Made by a program: the position numbers and the translations under genes. Below the pieces are notes generated by a model, which was not told where the DNA came from, did not search any database, and was given only the letters and a program-made list of their open reading frames with translations. A DNA stretch of 64,000 nt, taken from assembly GCF_024919275.1 (NCBI RefSeq), contig NZ_JANWGH010000002.1, forward strand, positions 186,001-250,000, in the 5' to 3' direction. This DNA comes from Algoriphagus limi (lineage in GTDB: Bacteria; Bacteroidota; Bacteroidia; Cytophagales; Cyclobacteriaceae). This document shows positions 18,364 to 27,462 of this stretch, one piece after another (position 1 is the stretch's first letter; every line of letters starts with the position of its first letter).

Positions 18364-19098
18364 ATGAAAAAGAAGCCTTTCAACGTCGTTTACGAAGACA
18401 ATCACTTACTTGTAGTCAATAAGGCTGCAGGAATTCTCGTTCAAGGTGACAAAACCGGGGACAAGACCCTCACCGACTACTGCAAGGAGTACATTGCCGA
18501 AAAATACAACAAGCCAGGAGCAGTCTTTTTGCATCCTGTGCACCGATTGGATAGACCTGTGAGCGGATTGGTGGTTTTTGCACGTACCAGCAAGGGTTTG
18601 GAACGCATGATGGAGCTCTTCCGAAAGCGGGATATTCACAAAGTTTATTGGGCTGTAGTGAAAAAACGTCCAAGGGAAGAAGCAGGCAAACTAACCCATT
18701 GGCTGACCAAGGATGAGAAAAAAAATATTGTAACAGCCCATGAGCGGGAAGTTCCTGGTTCGCAAAAAGCCGAACTCAACTACAAAACACTTGGCAAACT
18801 TAATGATCATTGGCTACTCGAAGTCCGTCCTGTTTCCGGTCGCCCTCATCAGATTCGTGTACAATTGGCTTCTATGGGTTGCCCGATTCGGGGAGATTTG
18901 AAGTATGGTTTCCCCAAGCCTAACCCGGATGCGAGCATCAATCTTCATGCATTTCATTTGGTGTTTGTTCACCCGATCAAAAAGGAAAAACTATATCTAC
19001 GAGCTGCCCTTCCTGAAACTGAATTTTGGGAGCAGTTTTATGAATTTGAAGCTGTAAAGGCCAAGGATCAGCATATTGATAATTCCTTCTCAGGGTAA
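18364..19098 (+). CDS. RluA-family pseudouridine synthase
   Basis: 244 residues starting MKKKPFNVVYEDNHLLVVNKAAG. The catalytic motif HRLDRPVSGL contains the invariant Asp, and VSGRPHQIRVQLAS is the second RluA signature. No N-terminal S4 domain is present. The ATG at 18364 is preferred to an in-frame TTG at 18343 because family members begin close to the VVYED strand. The target uridine (rRNA or tRNA) cannot be told from sequence. Confidence 0.9.
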   Translation: MKKKPFNVVYEDNHLLVVNKAAGILVQGDKTGDKTLTDYCKEYIAEKYNKPGAVFLHPVHRLDRPVSGLVVFARTSKGLERMMELFRKRDIHKVYWAVVKKRPREEAGKLTHWLTKDEKKNIVTAHEREVPGSQKAELNYKTLGKLNDHWLLEVRPVSGRPHQIRVQLASMGCPIRGDLKYGFPKPNPDASINLHAFHLVFVHPIKKEKLYLRAALPETEFWEQFYEFEAVKAKDQHIDNSFSG

Positions 19099-19130
19099 TT
19101 AAATCTCCCGACAAGTAGGAAAGAAGGAAA

Positions 19131-19475
19131 TTGAAATACGGTTGAAATACAATTGAAATAAGCCCTCCTTCGTCGAGCGAAATATCTTACCGAAGGCATA
19201 TTTCATCGAACGAAGTGAGATGTATTTCGGCATAGTCCTATTTCACTAAGCGTAGCGAAGTATATTTCCTGCCACGGCAGGCAGGCACGAACAAAGTGAG
19301 GTATATTTCGTAAGGCACAGCCGAACATATTTCGCCGAAGGCCTATTTCCATTATATTTCGGCGAAGCCATATTTCAGCCGAGGAACGAGGCTATATCTT
19401 GCCGAAGGCTTATCTAACCGAACGAAGTGAGGTATTTCTTTGCCGAAGGCATATCTTATAAAGCATATCTTTTGA
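19131..19475 (+). repeat. Mosaic of complementary words and short hairpins filling a 381-bp intergenic gap
   Basis: No gene is supportable between 19099 and 19479. The stretch opens with a 31-base leader (19131-19161) containing TTGAAATA three times at 11-bp spacing. It continues with at least ten TATTTC words (starting 19199, 19223, 19239, 19263, 19304, 19328, 19344, 19355, 19371, 19433) plus ATATCTT variants. Between them lie short hairpins such as GCCGAAGGC (seen several times), GGCGAAGCC and variants of GAACGAAGTGAG. TATTTC is the reverse complement of the leader word GAAATA. A 28/31-identical leader recurs at 44308. Confidence 0.75.
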
Positions 19476-19479
19476 AACC

Positions 19480-19980
19480 ATGAAAAATCTACTCACCCTT
19501 TTCATTCTTGTCTTAATTTTCTTTTCCTGCACCTCCCAAAATTCCCCCAAAACAATCTTCATCGTACGGCATGCCGAGAAGCAACTCGTGGATAATCCTG
19601 ATCCTGATTTGGCGCAAGTGGGACAGGTTCGGGCAAAAAAGCTTGCACAGATTCTTGAGGATCAAGAAATCAAACACATTTTCAGCTCTGACTATAAGAG
19701 AACCCGTCAAACAGCCCAGCCAACAGCTGAGCAATTTGGATTAAGTATCCAATCCTACGATCCAAGAAATCAAGATGCGCTTGTAGAGCAGCTACGGAGC
19801 TTAGAAGGAAATATTCTAGTTGTAGGTCACAGCAATACAGTTAGTCAATTGGCAAATTATTTTGTGGGTGATGGAGAAAAATTCAAAGATTTAGAAGATA
19901 TCGAATATGACTTTATTTACGAGGTCAGCTTAGAGAAAAATGGGAGTTCTGTCACACGGAAGCTCTATAAGGATTATTAA
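19480..19980 (+). CDS. SixA-like histidine phosphatase, predicted lipoprotein
   Basis: 166 residues. A signal peptide ends in the lipobox FFSC (Cys about 17), then the histidine phosphatase motif IVRHAEK (RHG-type phospho-accepting His), DYKRTRQTAQPTAE and the second catalytic His in VVGHSN. The small size fits the SixA-like branch rather than phosphoglycerate mutase. Predicted to sit on a membrane facing the periplasm. The substrate is unknown. Confidence 0.87.
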   Translation: MKNLLTLFILVLIFFSCTSQNSPKTIFIVRHAEKQLVDNPDPDLAQVGQVRAKKLAQILEDQEIKHIFSSDYKRTRQTAQPTAEQFGLSIQSYDPRNQDALVEQLRSLEGNILVVGHSNTVSQLANYFVGDGEKFKDLEDIEYDFIYEVSLEKNGSSVTRKLYKDY

Positions 19981-20002
19981 TTCAGAAATAAAACCTCTTC
20001 AG

Positions 20003-20042
20003 AAGCGGTTATTCTTTTAGTAGAATAATCGCTTTGTTTTTT
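20003..20042 (+). terminator. Terminator between the phosphatase gene and glpD
   Basis: Stem of 13 bases (20003-20015 with 20022-20034), with one G-T pair breaking 5 and 7 paired bases, loop of 6, then a T-rich tract. Confidence 0.8.
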
Positions 20043-20076
20043 TCCCTTCCGTCCAATTCCCCTATTTTTAAATACT

Positions 20077-21642
20077 ATGAATAGGGAAGAAAACATCAAA
20101 CAAATCTCCGATTCTTCCAAAACTTGGGATATCGCTGTAATAGGTGGAGGTTCTTCAGGATTGGGAGTAGCCTTGGATGCAATTTCTCGGGGACTTTCCG
20201 TAGTACTTTTAGAGAAGGCGGATTTCGCAAAAGGGACTTCGAGCCGTAGTACCAAATTGGTTCATGGTGGGGTCCGGTATTTGGCCCAAGGTGATATTGG
20301 ATTGGTATTGGAAGCCTTAAAGGAAAGAGGAAAACTTTTACAAAACGCCCCACATCTAACCTCCAATCAGCCATTTATTATCCCCATTTATTCTTGGTTT
20401 GACCGCATTCAATATAGCGCAGGACTCAAAGTCTATGATTGGATGGCTGGAAAACTTCGAATCGGGAAAAGTCGATTTATCTCTAAAGATGAAACGCTCA
20501 ATAGGCTTCCCGGGATCAAATCCAAAGAATTATTAGGAGGTGTGGTTTACTACGACGGACAATTTGACGATGCACGGCTAGCCTTGGCAATTGCAATGAC
20601 AGCAGATGATGCCGGTGCTTGCATCCTCAATTATGCCTCAGTCCGTGGCTTAATTAAAGATGAAAACGGCAAACTCATTGGCTTAAAAGTTCGGGATGAA
20701 CTGGACAAGACGAAATACACGCTAAAAGCCAAAATGATTGTAAATGCTACGGGAGTTTTTGCCGATAAAATTCTCCAAATGGATAACCCCAATGCGGAAA
20801 AAATGATCCAACCGAGCCAGGGAATTCATCTAGTGATGGATTTGGATTTTTTAGGTGGAAAAGATGCATTACTAATTCCAAAAACAAAAGATGGAAGAGT
20901 TCTCTTCGCTGTGCCATGGCATGGAAAACTAGTTGTAGGGACCACTGATACGCTCCGCGAAAAAGCCAAACTGGAACCTCAAGCTCTTCAAAAGGAAATC
21001 GACTTTGTCCTTGAAACAGCCGATGGCTACTTGACAAAAGCTCCCACTCGAGCGGATGTCAAATCTGTATTTGCAGGCCTTCGCCCTTTAGCCCGTCCAA
21101 AAGAGGAAGGGGCAAAAACCAAGGAAATTTCCCGATCACATAAAGTCATTATTTCAGAAAGCAATCTGGTCACCCTGACAGGAGGAAAATGGACGACCTT
21201 TCGAAAAATGGGTGAAGATACCGTGGATCATTATCAAGAAATCACAAAAGAATTATTGGCTCCGAGTGAATCCTTTGAAATGAAACTTCATGGATACACC
21301 AATAAAATTCCCGGTGGACATTGGACAGTTTATGGTTCAGATGCGGCCTATATTCAAAAACTGTCAAAAGAGCATCCCGAACTCACTGAAAGGGTTCATC
21401 CCGACTTCCCCAATATTTTGGCTGAAGTAGTTTGGTCTGTTCGGGAAGAAATGGCCGTCAAAGTCGAAGATATTCTATCAAGGCGAATTCGAATGCTGAT
21501 TCTTAATGCTCAAGCTGCATTGGATTCGGCTGAAAAAGTAGCCAAACTAATGGCCAAGGAAATGCAAAAGGATGAGAATTGGATAGAACGGGAACTGGAA
21601 GATTTTAGAAAAGTGGCTGAAAAGTATTTAATTAAAGCCTGA
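20077..21642 (+). CDS. glpD: FAD-dependent glycerol-3-phosphate dehydrogenase GlpD
   Basis: Membrane-associated flavoenzyme that oxidises glycerol 3-phosphate to DHAP and feeds electrons to the quinone pool. 521 residues. It has the FAD motif IAVIGGGSSGLGVALDA (about 19-35), the family signature RGLSVVLLEKADFAKGTSSR, then STKLVHGGVRYL and a C-terminal helical DAO_C domain. It heads a glpD-glpK-glpF operon, with 47 bases to glpK. Confidence 0.95.
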   Translation: MNREENIKQISDSSKTWDIAVIGGGSSGLGVALDAISRGLSVVLLEKADFAKGTSSRSTKLVHGGVRYLAQGDIGLVLEALKERGKLLQNAPHLTSNQPFIIPIYSWFDRIQYSAGLKVYDWMAGKLRIGKSRFISKDETLNRLPGIKSKELLGGVVYYDGQFDDARLALAIAMTADDAGACILNYASVRGLIKDENGKLIGLKVRDELDKTKYTLKAKMIVNATGVFADKILQMDNPNAEKMIQPSQGIHLVMDLDFLGGKDALLIPKTKDGRVLFAVPWHGKLVVGTTDTLREKAKLEPQALQKEIDFVLETADGYLTKAPTRADVKSVFAGLRPLARPKEEGAKTKEISRSHKVIISESNLVTLTGGKWTTFRKMGEDTVDHYQEITKELLAPSESFEMKLHGYTNKIPGGHWTVYGSDAAYIQKLSKEHPELTERVHPDFPNILAEVVWSVREEMAVKVEDILSRRIRMLILNAQAALDSAEKVAKLMAKEMQKDENWIERELEDFRKVAEKYLIKA

Positions 21643-21689
21643 CAATAACCCTAATTCTTTTCATAAAGGATAAATCGAAATAACCCAAA

Positions 21690-23189
21690 ATGACCCAAAC
21701 AAAACCCTATATCATGGCCTTGGACCAAGGAACCACTAGTTCGAGAGCCATCATTTTTGACAAGCAAGGGCAAATCATTTCTGTCGCCCAAAAAGAATTC
21801 AAGCAGTATTTTCCCAAACAAGGCTGGGTAGAACATGACCCGGAGGAGATTTGGACTTCCCAATCTTCGGTGATGATCGAAGTCTTGGTCAATCAGGGAA
21901 TAGCTGTGGATGATATCGCGGGAATCGGAATTACCAATCAGAGGGAAACTACCCTTGTTTGGGATCGAAAAACCGGAAAAGCAATTTATAAAGCTATTGT
22001 ATGGCAAGACCGGAGAACAGCTGCCTTTTGTTACGAATTGAAAGAAAAAGGTCATTCTGAGCTTGTTGCTTCCAAGACCGGCTTGATCATCGATGCCTAT
22101 TTTTCAGCCACCAAAATCCGCTGGATTCTAGACAATGTAGAAGGAGCTCGAGAAAAAGCCGAGGCTGGAGAATTGGCTTTTGGAACGGTGGATTCTTGGC
22201 TTGTTTGGAAATTGACAAAGGGTCAGCATCATTTGACAGACATCACCAATGCCAGCCGTACCATGTTGTTCAATATTCACACTCAGCAATGGGATGAAGA
22301 ATTACTTTCCCTTTTTGGGATACCCAAAACCATGCTTCCAGAAGTCAAAAGTTGCTCCGAAGTGTACTGCGAAACAGCCGGCGATGTTTTGCGAAGCAAG
22401 ATCCCTATTGCAGGAATCGCAGGAGATCAGCAAGCTGCCCTTTTCGGTCAACTTTGCACCGAACCAGGCATGGCCAAAACAACCTACGGAACAGGATGCT
22501 TCCTGGTCATGAATACCGGAAAAGAGGCTGTTCAATCCAAAAATCAATTGCTAACTACCGTAGCCTGGAAAATCGGGAATGAGATAAATTATGCCTTGGA
22601 AGGCTCTGTCTTTATTGGCGGGGCTGCCATCCAATGGCTACGTGATGGTTTGGAATTATTTAAGCACGCCAAAGAATCTGAAAAACTAGCTACGAGCTTA
22701 GAAGATAATGAAGGTGTCTATTTTGTTCCGGCATTAGCGGGACTGGGAGCTCCTCATTGGGATCAAAATGCAAGAGGCGCATTTTTTGGGATTACACGAG
22801 GAACGACTACTGCACATTTTACTCGAGCCGCTTTGGAGGCTATTGCCTATCAAGTCTATGATGTCATCAAGGCCATGGAAAAAGATGCCGGTGAAAAGAC
22901 AAAAGAACTTCGAGTTGATGGAGGTGCTACGGCCAATAATTTCCTAATGCAGTTTCAGTCTGACCTATTGGATTGTGAAATTAAACGGCCTCAAATCATT
23001 GAAACCACAGCCATTGGAGCAGCATTCTTGGCCGGATTGGCGGTTGGATTTTGGAAGGACCAATCCGAAATTCAAGCACTTTGGCAGGCAGATAAAAGCT
23101 TCCAACCTGAAATGGGAAAAGAGAAGCAGGAAAATTTATTGCACTTTTGGCACAAAGCAGTCGAACGATCTAAAAACTGGGTAGAATAA
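21690..23189 (+). CDS. glpK: Glycerol kinase GlpK
   Basis: 499-residue FGGY-family kinase that phosphorylates glycerol. Motifs are [14 protein letters not shown] at the N-terminus, [25 protein letters not shown] and the C-terminal [20 protein letters not shown] signature. The upstream glpD and downstream glpF support glycerol as the substrate. The gap to glpF is a single base. Confidence 0.97.
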   Translation: MTQTKPYIMALDQGTTSSRAIIFDKQGQIISVAQKEFKQYFPKQGWVEHDPEEIWTSQSSVMIEVLVNQGIAVDDIAGIGITNQRETTLVWDRKTGKAIYKAIVWQDRRTAAFCYELKEKGHSELVASKTGLIIDAYFSATKIRWILDNVEGAREKAEAGELAFGTVDSWLVWKLTKGQHHLTDITNASRTMLFNIHTQQWDEELLSLFGIPKTMLPEVKSCSEVYCETAGDVLRSKIPIAGIAGDQQAALFGQLCTEPGMAKTTYGTGCFLVMNTGKEAVQSKNQLLTTVAWKIGNEINYALEGSVFIGGAAIQWLRDGLELFKHAKESEKLATSLEDNEGVYFVPALAGLGAPHWDQNARGAFFGITRGTTTAHFTRAALEAIAYQVYDVIKAMEKDAGEKTKELRVDGGATANNFLMQFQSDLLDCEIKRPQIIETTAIGAAFLAGLAVGFWKDQSEIQALWQADKSFQPEMGKEKQENLLHFWHKAVERSKNWVE

Positions 23190-23190
23190 C

Positions 23191-23925
23191 ATGAATCCAT
23201 ACATCGCAGAAATTATAGGAACCGGGCTCTTGCTTCTTTTAGGTTCAGGGGTGGTCGCCAATGTGGTCTTACCACAAACCAAAGGAAATAATTCAGGCTG
23301 GCTAGTGATTACAACAGCATGGGCTTTGGCCGTATTTGTCGGAGTGGTGGTGGCAGGGCCTTACAGCGGAGCTCATCTAAATCCGGCTGTAACTATTGGA
23401 TTGGCATTGGCTGGAAAATTCGAGTGGGGAATGGTTCCCGGCTACATCGGAGCCCAAGTCGTCGGTGCTTCCTTGGGCGCATTTTTATCTTATATAGTTC
23501 ATATTGACCATTTTAAAGTTACCCAGGACCCTGGAGAAATAGCGGCGCCATTCGGGACAAGTCCAGCAATACGAAATTTGAAAAATAATTTTATCTCAGA
23601 AGTCATTGGGACTTTTGTCTTGATTTTTGTGATTCTATATATCAAAGGGGCAAAGATCGAAGACAGTAATCAAACGCCTATCGGCCTTGGATCTGTAGGA
23701 GCCTTGCCTGTAGCTTTTTTGGTGTGGGTCATCGGTATGGCTTTGGGAGGAACAACAGGATATGCCATCAATCCAGCCCGAGATTTGGGGCCAAGAATCG
23801 TTCATCAATTATTACCTATTAGCGGAAAAGGAAGTTCTGATTGGGCCTATGCCTGGATCCCGATTTTCGGGCCAATTGCCGGAGCAGCATTGGCAGCTGG
23901 TTTGTATTTTTTGGTAGGAAGCTAA
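23191..23925 (+). CDS. glpF: Glycerol uptake facilitator GlpF (MIP family)
   Basis: 244-residue aquaglyceroporin with six predicted membrane segments and both pore half-helices, NPAVT in SGAHLNPAVTIGLAL and NPARD in AINPARDLGPR. The Asp after NPAR is typical of glycerol facilitators rather than water-only aquaporins. It supplies glycerol to the kinase encoded just upstream. Confidence 0.95.
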   Translation: MNPYIAEIIGTGLLLLLGSGVVANVVLPQTKGNNSGWLVITTAWALAVFVGVVVAGPYSGAHLNPAVTIGLALAGKFEWGMVPGYIGAQVVGASLGAFLSYIVHIDHFKVTQDPGEIAAPFGTSPAIRNLKNNFISEVIGTFVLIFVILYIKGAKIEDSNQTPIGLGSVGALPVAFLVWVIGMALGGTTGYAINPARDLGPRIVHQLLPISGKGSSDWAYAWIPIFGPIAGAALAAGLYFLVGS

Positions 23926-23940
23926 AATTCCTTTCAATGA

Positions 23941-23980
23941 AAAAAAATGGAGCATGTGAAATTACAAGCTCCATTTTTTT
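23941..23980. terminator. Bidirectional terminator between glpF and the M20 gene
   Basis: 13-bp perfect inverted repeat (23941-23953 with 23968-23980, core AAAAAAATGGAGC) with A and T runs on both outer sides, between two convergent genes. Confidence 0.9.
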
Positions 23981-24007
23981 TATACTCTTCTTCAAACTGT
24001 TCACCGC

Positions 24008-25294
24008 CTACTCCACACTTTCCATAAAATCTACTGTAAAGTAACTTAAGGCCTTTACCCCTAGGATAAATCCGCTTTCATCGATAAAAAAGTCCGGGGT
24101 ATGGTGGGAAGGCGTAGTCAAAGGGTCTCCTCCTTTTTTCATTCCTCCGAGGAAAATAAAGAAGCCCGGTTTCTCCCGTTGGAAAAAGCTGAAATCCTCT
24201 GCTCCAGTAACCGGAGGCATCGCAATTACATTTCCTTTTCCAGCGGCAGCTTCCATGGAAGGCATCATCTGAGCGGTAAGCTCAGGCGGGTTAACCGTGG
24301 ATGGATAGAGTTTCCCGATGTTGACATCTGCTTTTGCCCCAGCACTTTCCGCAATATTGGTGATGATTTCGGTAATCCGCTTATGAACCAAAGCTTGCTG
24401 CTCATCTCCAAAAGTTCGGATAGTCCCGATCATCTCCACCTTTTCTGGAATGATATTATGACGAATACCACCATGAATAGCACCCACCGTGACTACAGCA
24501 GGATTCTCGGTGATATTGACATTTCGGGAAAGGATAGTTTGTAATCCCATAATCGCCTGAGCCGAAGTTACAATGGGATCCACACTGGACCAAGGAGCAG
24601 CTCCATGGGCCTGTGTACCTGTGATGGTCACTTCCAAATTATCCACCGCAGCCAAAAAAGGGCCTGATCGATAGCCGATTTTACCAGCCTCAATTTGTGA
24701 CCAAATATGCAAGCCAAAAATAGCATCCACATCTTCCATCACTCCTTCTTTAACCATTAGCTCAGCACCGGCGATATCCACATCATAAACCCCTTCTTCC
24801 GCAGGTTGGAAAATAAACTTCACAGAACCTTTCAATTGGTCCTTCATCCCAGCCAATACTTCCGCTACCCCCATCAAAATAGCCACATGAGAATCGTGAC
24901 CACAAGCATGCATGACTCCCGTTTCTTGACCATTGTACACAGCAGTATTGACCGATTTGAAAGGCAGATCATTTCGCTCGGTTACTGGCAAAGCATCCAT
25001 ATCTGCCCGAAGAGCTACCATAGGACCTGGCTTTCCTCCTTTCAAAACTCCAACGACACCAGTCACTGCGACCTCTTCTGTAACTTCCATTCCAAGAGAA
25101 CGAAGATGATCCGCAATGATCTTTGCCGTTCGGAATTCTTGATTTCCGAGTTCGGGATACTTGTGAAAATCCCTTCTCCATTCGATCACTTGAGATTCAA
25201 CTTCTGCTGCCTTTTGATCGATTTGGGAGCGAAGCGGAGACTGGGCATAAGCCATCGTCCCGATAAATAGAAAGGGTATTAGAAACTTGTTCAT
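24008..25294 (-). CDS. Exported M20D amidohydrolase (hippurate/N-acyl-amino-acid hydrolase type)
   Basis: 428 residues with a signal peptide (MNKFLIPFLFIGTMAYAQ). The M20D core follows: RRDFHKYPELGNQEFRTA, metal-binding HACGHDSHVAIL, QPAEEGVYD, the lid-domain HGAAPWSSVDPI and a final AEDFSFF. Such enzymes hydrolyse N-acyl amino acids or related amides. The export signal places it outside the cytoplasm. It probably forms an operon with the DUF885 gene 24 bases upstream. Confidence 0.9.
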   Translation of the reverse strand: MNKFLIPFLFIGTMAYAQSPLRSQIDQKAAEVESQVIEWRRDFHKYPELGNQEFRTAKIIADHLRSLGMEVTEEVAVTGVVGVLKGGKPGPMVALRADMDALPVTERNDLPFKSVNTAVYNGQETGVMHACGHDSHVAILMGVAEVLAGMKDQLKGSVKFIFQPAEEGVYDVDIAGAELMVKEGVMEDVDAIFGLHIWSQIEAGKIGYRSGPFLAAVDNLEVTITGTQAHGAAPWSSVDPIVTSAQAIMGLQTILSRNVNITENPAVVTVGAIHGGIRHNIIPEKVEMIGTIRTFGDEQQALVHKRITEIITNIAESAGAKADVNIGKLYPSTVNPPELTAQMMPSMEAAAGKGNVIAMPPVTGAEDFSFFQREKPGFFIFLGGMKKGGDPLTTPSHHTPDFFIDESGFILGVKALSYFTVDFMESVE

Positions 25295-25318
25295 TTGTCA
25301 ATAATTTTAGAGTTCAAT

Positions 25319-27004
25319 TTAATCCAAAAATCGCCAGCTTGCCCGGTGATTTTTATCCAAAGTATTTCCGGTCACCTTTGCTCGAAGAATTTCTACCGGC
25401 ATGGTGTTTTGTTGCATGATTAAGTCATGAAAGGCTTTCTCCTCCATTTTACCTGAATCGACCATTTCCTGACGCAAAGAGTAAAATTCCAAAGCCCCAA
25501 TCATATAGGCAATTTGATAAAGCGGACCATACCGTCCCTCAAAAGATCGACGAACTTCCGCCTCTGCATTGGCATATTCATGCCCCACTCGATCGACCAA
25601 CAAATCAATGCATTCTTGCGGCGTCATTTTCTCCAAATGATAGTTTAGGGAGAAAATAATTCGGGCACAGCGATGCATTCTCCAGAAAAGCATTCCGATT
25701 TTGTCTTTGGCATCTCTAGGGAAATCCCGATCCCAAAGTACAAACTCCCAATACAAAGCCCATCCTTCTGTCCAGAAAGGGGTGCGGAACAATCGGCGAT
25801 GGGTCATGTAGCGCTGATTCATAAACTGCTGCAAGTGATGCCCGGGAATCAATTCATGCTGAACAGTTGCTCGGGAAAAATGAGGATTATTTCCCCGCAT
25901 GGACATCATTTTTTCTTCATGACTCATTTCAGAAGTGGGATAGGAAATCTGTATTACCTCCCCTCCCAAAAAGAATGGACTTACCCGCTGCCGCTCTGCA
26001 GAAATCATACTGGTTCGCCAAGTTTCCTTTGCTAATTCCGGTACAGTAATCCAGTCATTTTTCTCCATAATCTCAATCGCCTCATTCCCCAATCGAACCA
26101 CCTCTTCCGGCCAAGCGCCTGCAGGCAAATAGGTTTCCTTTACCATTTCCAAAGCCGCTTTCCAATCATCCCCAAAACCCAATTCATTGGACGCTTTAAG
26201 CATTTCTTTTTCACACCATTCAAACTGACGCTCAGCTTCTGCAATCAATTCTTCAGGGCTGTAGGCGATCATTTCAAAAGCCAATTGATTCAGAAGAGCT
26301 TCTCTTCCTATGGGTTTGCCAATAATTCCGCTTCCATCATCCTTGACCGAATTCGTGTAGTGCTCACGAAGTGCTTTGGCATAAGCACTTAAACTTGAAT
26401 TTAGTTTTTCCCATGGCTCGGGCATCCACCAGGTAAATTCCGGATCGTAATCAAAATAAAAATCATAAGCCTCTTTGACGGTCCGTTGAAGGCTTTCTAC
26501 AGCAGAAGCTGCCAAATCTGCCTTTTGCCAAGAATTATACTTAGGCTTGGAAGGAAGTTCCGCCAATTGACTATCAACTTCCTTGGCTACCTGATTCCAT
26601 TCCGCCGCCAAATCCTTTGATCGAGGTTGCTTAGCTCGCCTTCTGCCAACCACAAAATCATGCAAGGGTCCCCCAAAAGCAACTACCGATTTGACTTCGT
26701 CAAAAGCTCTTCGCTCTAGATTCAATTCCGCTAATTCCTTCTCTAAGTAATTTCGGAAAAGCACATAATCGATCTTGCCATCTTCGGAAAAAGAATCATA
26801 ATTGAAGCTTTCAAGAGTTTGCAAATACTCTTTGTTGAATGCTTCCATTCGATTGAAGTATTCGTCAGAAAGCGGATTGGTATACAAGCGGCTTAAAGCT
26901 CCACGATCCGCTTGATAGGTTTGAATCATGTTAGCAAGCTCTGTGGCCTTTGCTTGAAAGCAAATAATAATAACTAGGATTGAAAATAGGAGATTTTTAA
27001 GCAT
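25319..27004 (-). CDS. DUF885-family exported metalloprotease-like protein
   Basis: 561 residues with a short signal peptide (ends near residue 20). The DUF885 signature is HELIPGHHLQQFMNQRY (HExxPGHH, a likely zinc site), followed by TEGWALYWEF, the probable third metal ligand region. Members are thought to be carboxypeptidase-like, but the function is poorly defined. With the M20D gene downstream it may form a peptide or amide scavenging pair. Confidence 0.82.
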   Translation of the reverse strand: MLKNLLFSILVIIICFQAKATELANMIQTYQADRGALSRLYTNPLSDEYFNRMEAFNKEYLQTLESFNYDSFSEDGKIDYVLFRNYLEKELAELNLERRAFDEVKSVVAFGGPLHDFVVGRRRAKQPRSKDLAAEWNQVAKEVDSQLAELPSKPKYNSWQKADLAASAVESLQRTVKEAYDFYFDYDPEFTWWMPEPWEKLNSSLSAYAKALREHYTNSVKDDGSGIIGKPIGREALLNQLAFEMIAYSPEELIAEAERQFEWCEKEMLKASNELGFGDDWKAALEMVKETYLPAGAWPEEVVRLGNEAIEIMEKNDWITVPELAKETWRTSMISAERQRVSPFFLGGEVIQISYPTSEMSHEEKMMSMRGNNPHFSRATVQHELIPGHHLQQFMNQRYMTHRRLFRTPFWTEGWALYWEFVLWDRDFPRDAKDKIGMLFWRMHRCARIIFSLNYHLEKMTPQECIDLLVDRVGHEYANAEAEVRRSFEGRYGPLYQIAYMIGALEFYSLRQEMVDSGKMEEKAFHDLIMQQNTMPVEILRAKVTGNTLDKNHRASWRFLD

Positions 27005-27165
27005 AGCATTTTAATAAAGAAGATCGATAATTTACTTGAAATCTAAGAATTTCAAATTACCATTGATCACCCTTTATTATTTAAAAGAACATAATCGAAA
27101 AATAAGATTCTGAAAATTAGTGGTTTACCGGAAACGCTTATGAATAATGATCATTTTATTGTTGA

Positions 27166-27403
27166 ACCACATAGTCTCATAGAATACATAGAGAAACGCT
27201 ATTGTAAGGAAGGTATTTAGAATTTGGTTTTCATTTACCAAACATCTTGAAAACACATGGGAGTTTTAAATAAACTTCAATGTTTTAAATCTCTTTCATC
27301 AGGGTCAAAAAACCTTCGTTTTCGATATTAAGGAGAATTATTCAGAGCAAAAGGAAAGTATCCTTTTTTCCAAAAAACTATGTTCTCTATGATTCTATGT
27401 GGT
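27166..27403. repeat. Inverted-repeat element in a 458-bp intergenic gap
   Basis: The gap 27005-27462 holds no supportable gene. Imperfect 26-base arms face each other: 27166-27191 begins ACCACATAG-TCT-CATAGA, and the reverse complement of 27378-27403 begins ACCACATAG-AAT-CATAGA. The whole unit is about 240 bp. A small hairpin (AAAGGA/TCCTTT) lies near the right arm. It could be a non-autonomous mobile element or a palindromic repeat remnant; I see no clear target-site duplication. Confidence 0.5.
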
Positions 27404-27462
27404 AAATAATTTTATTGAATCTGTCTAAAAAGACTATTCTTAGTTTTAAACAAATAAAATAT

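Noticed and set aside
19131-19475. CRISPR array
   Set aside because: Repeat words are only 6-7 bases, spacing varies from 11 to 62 bases, spacers are themselves palindromic and related, and no cas genes are nearby.
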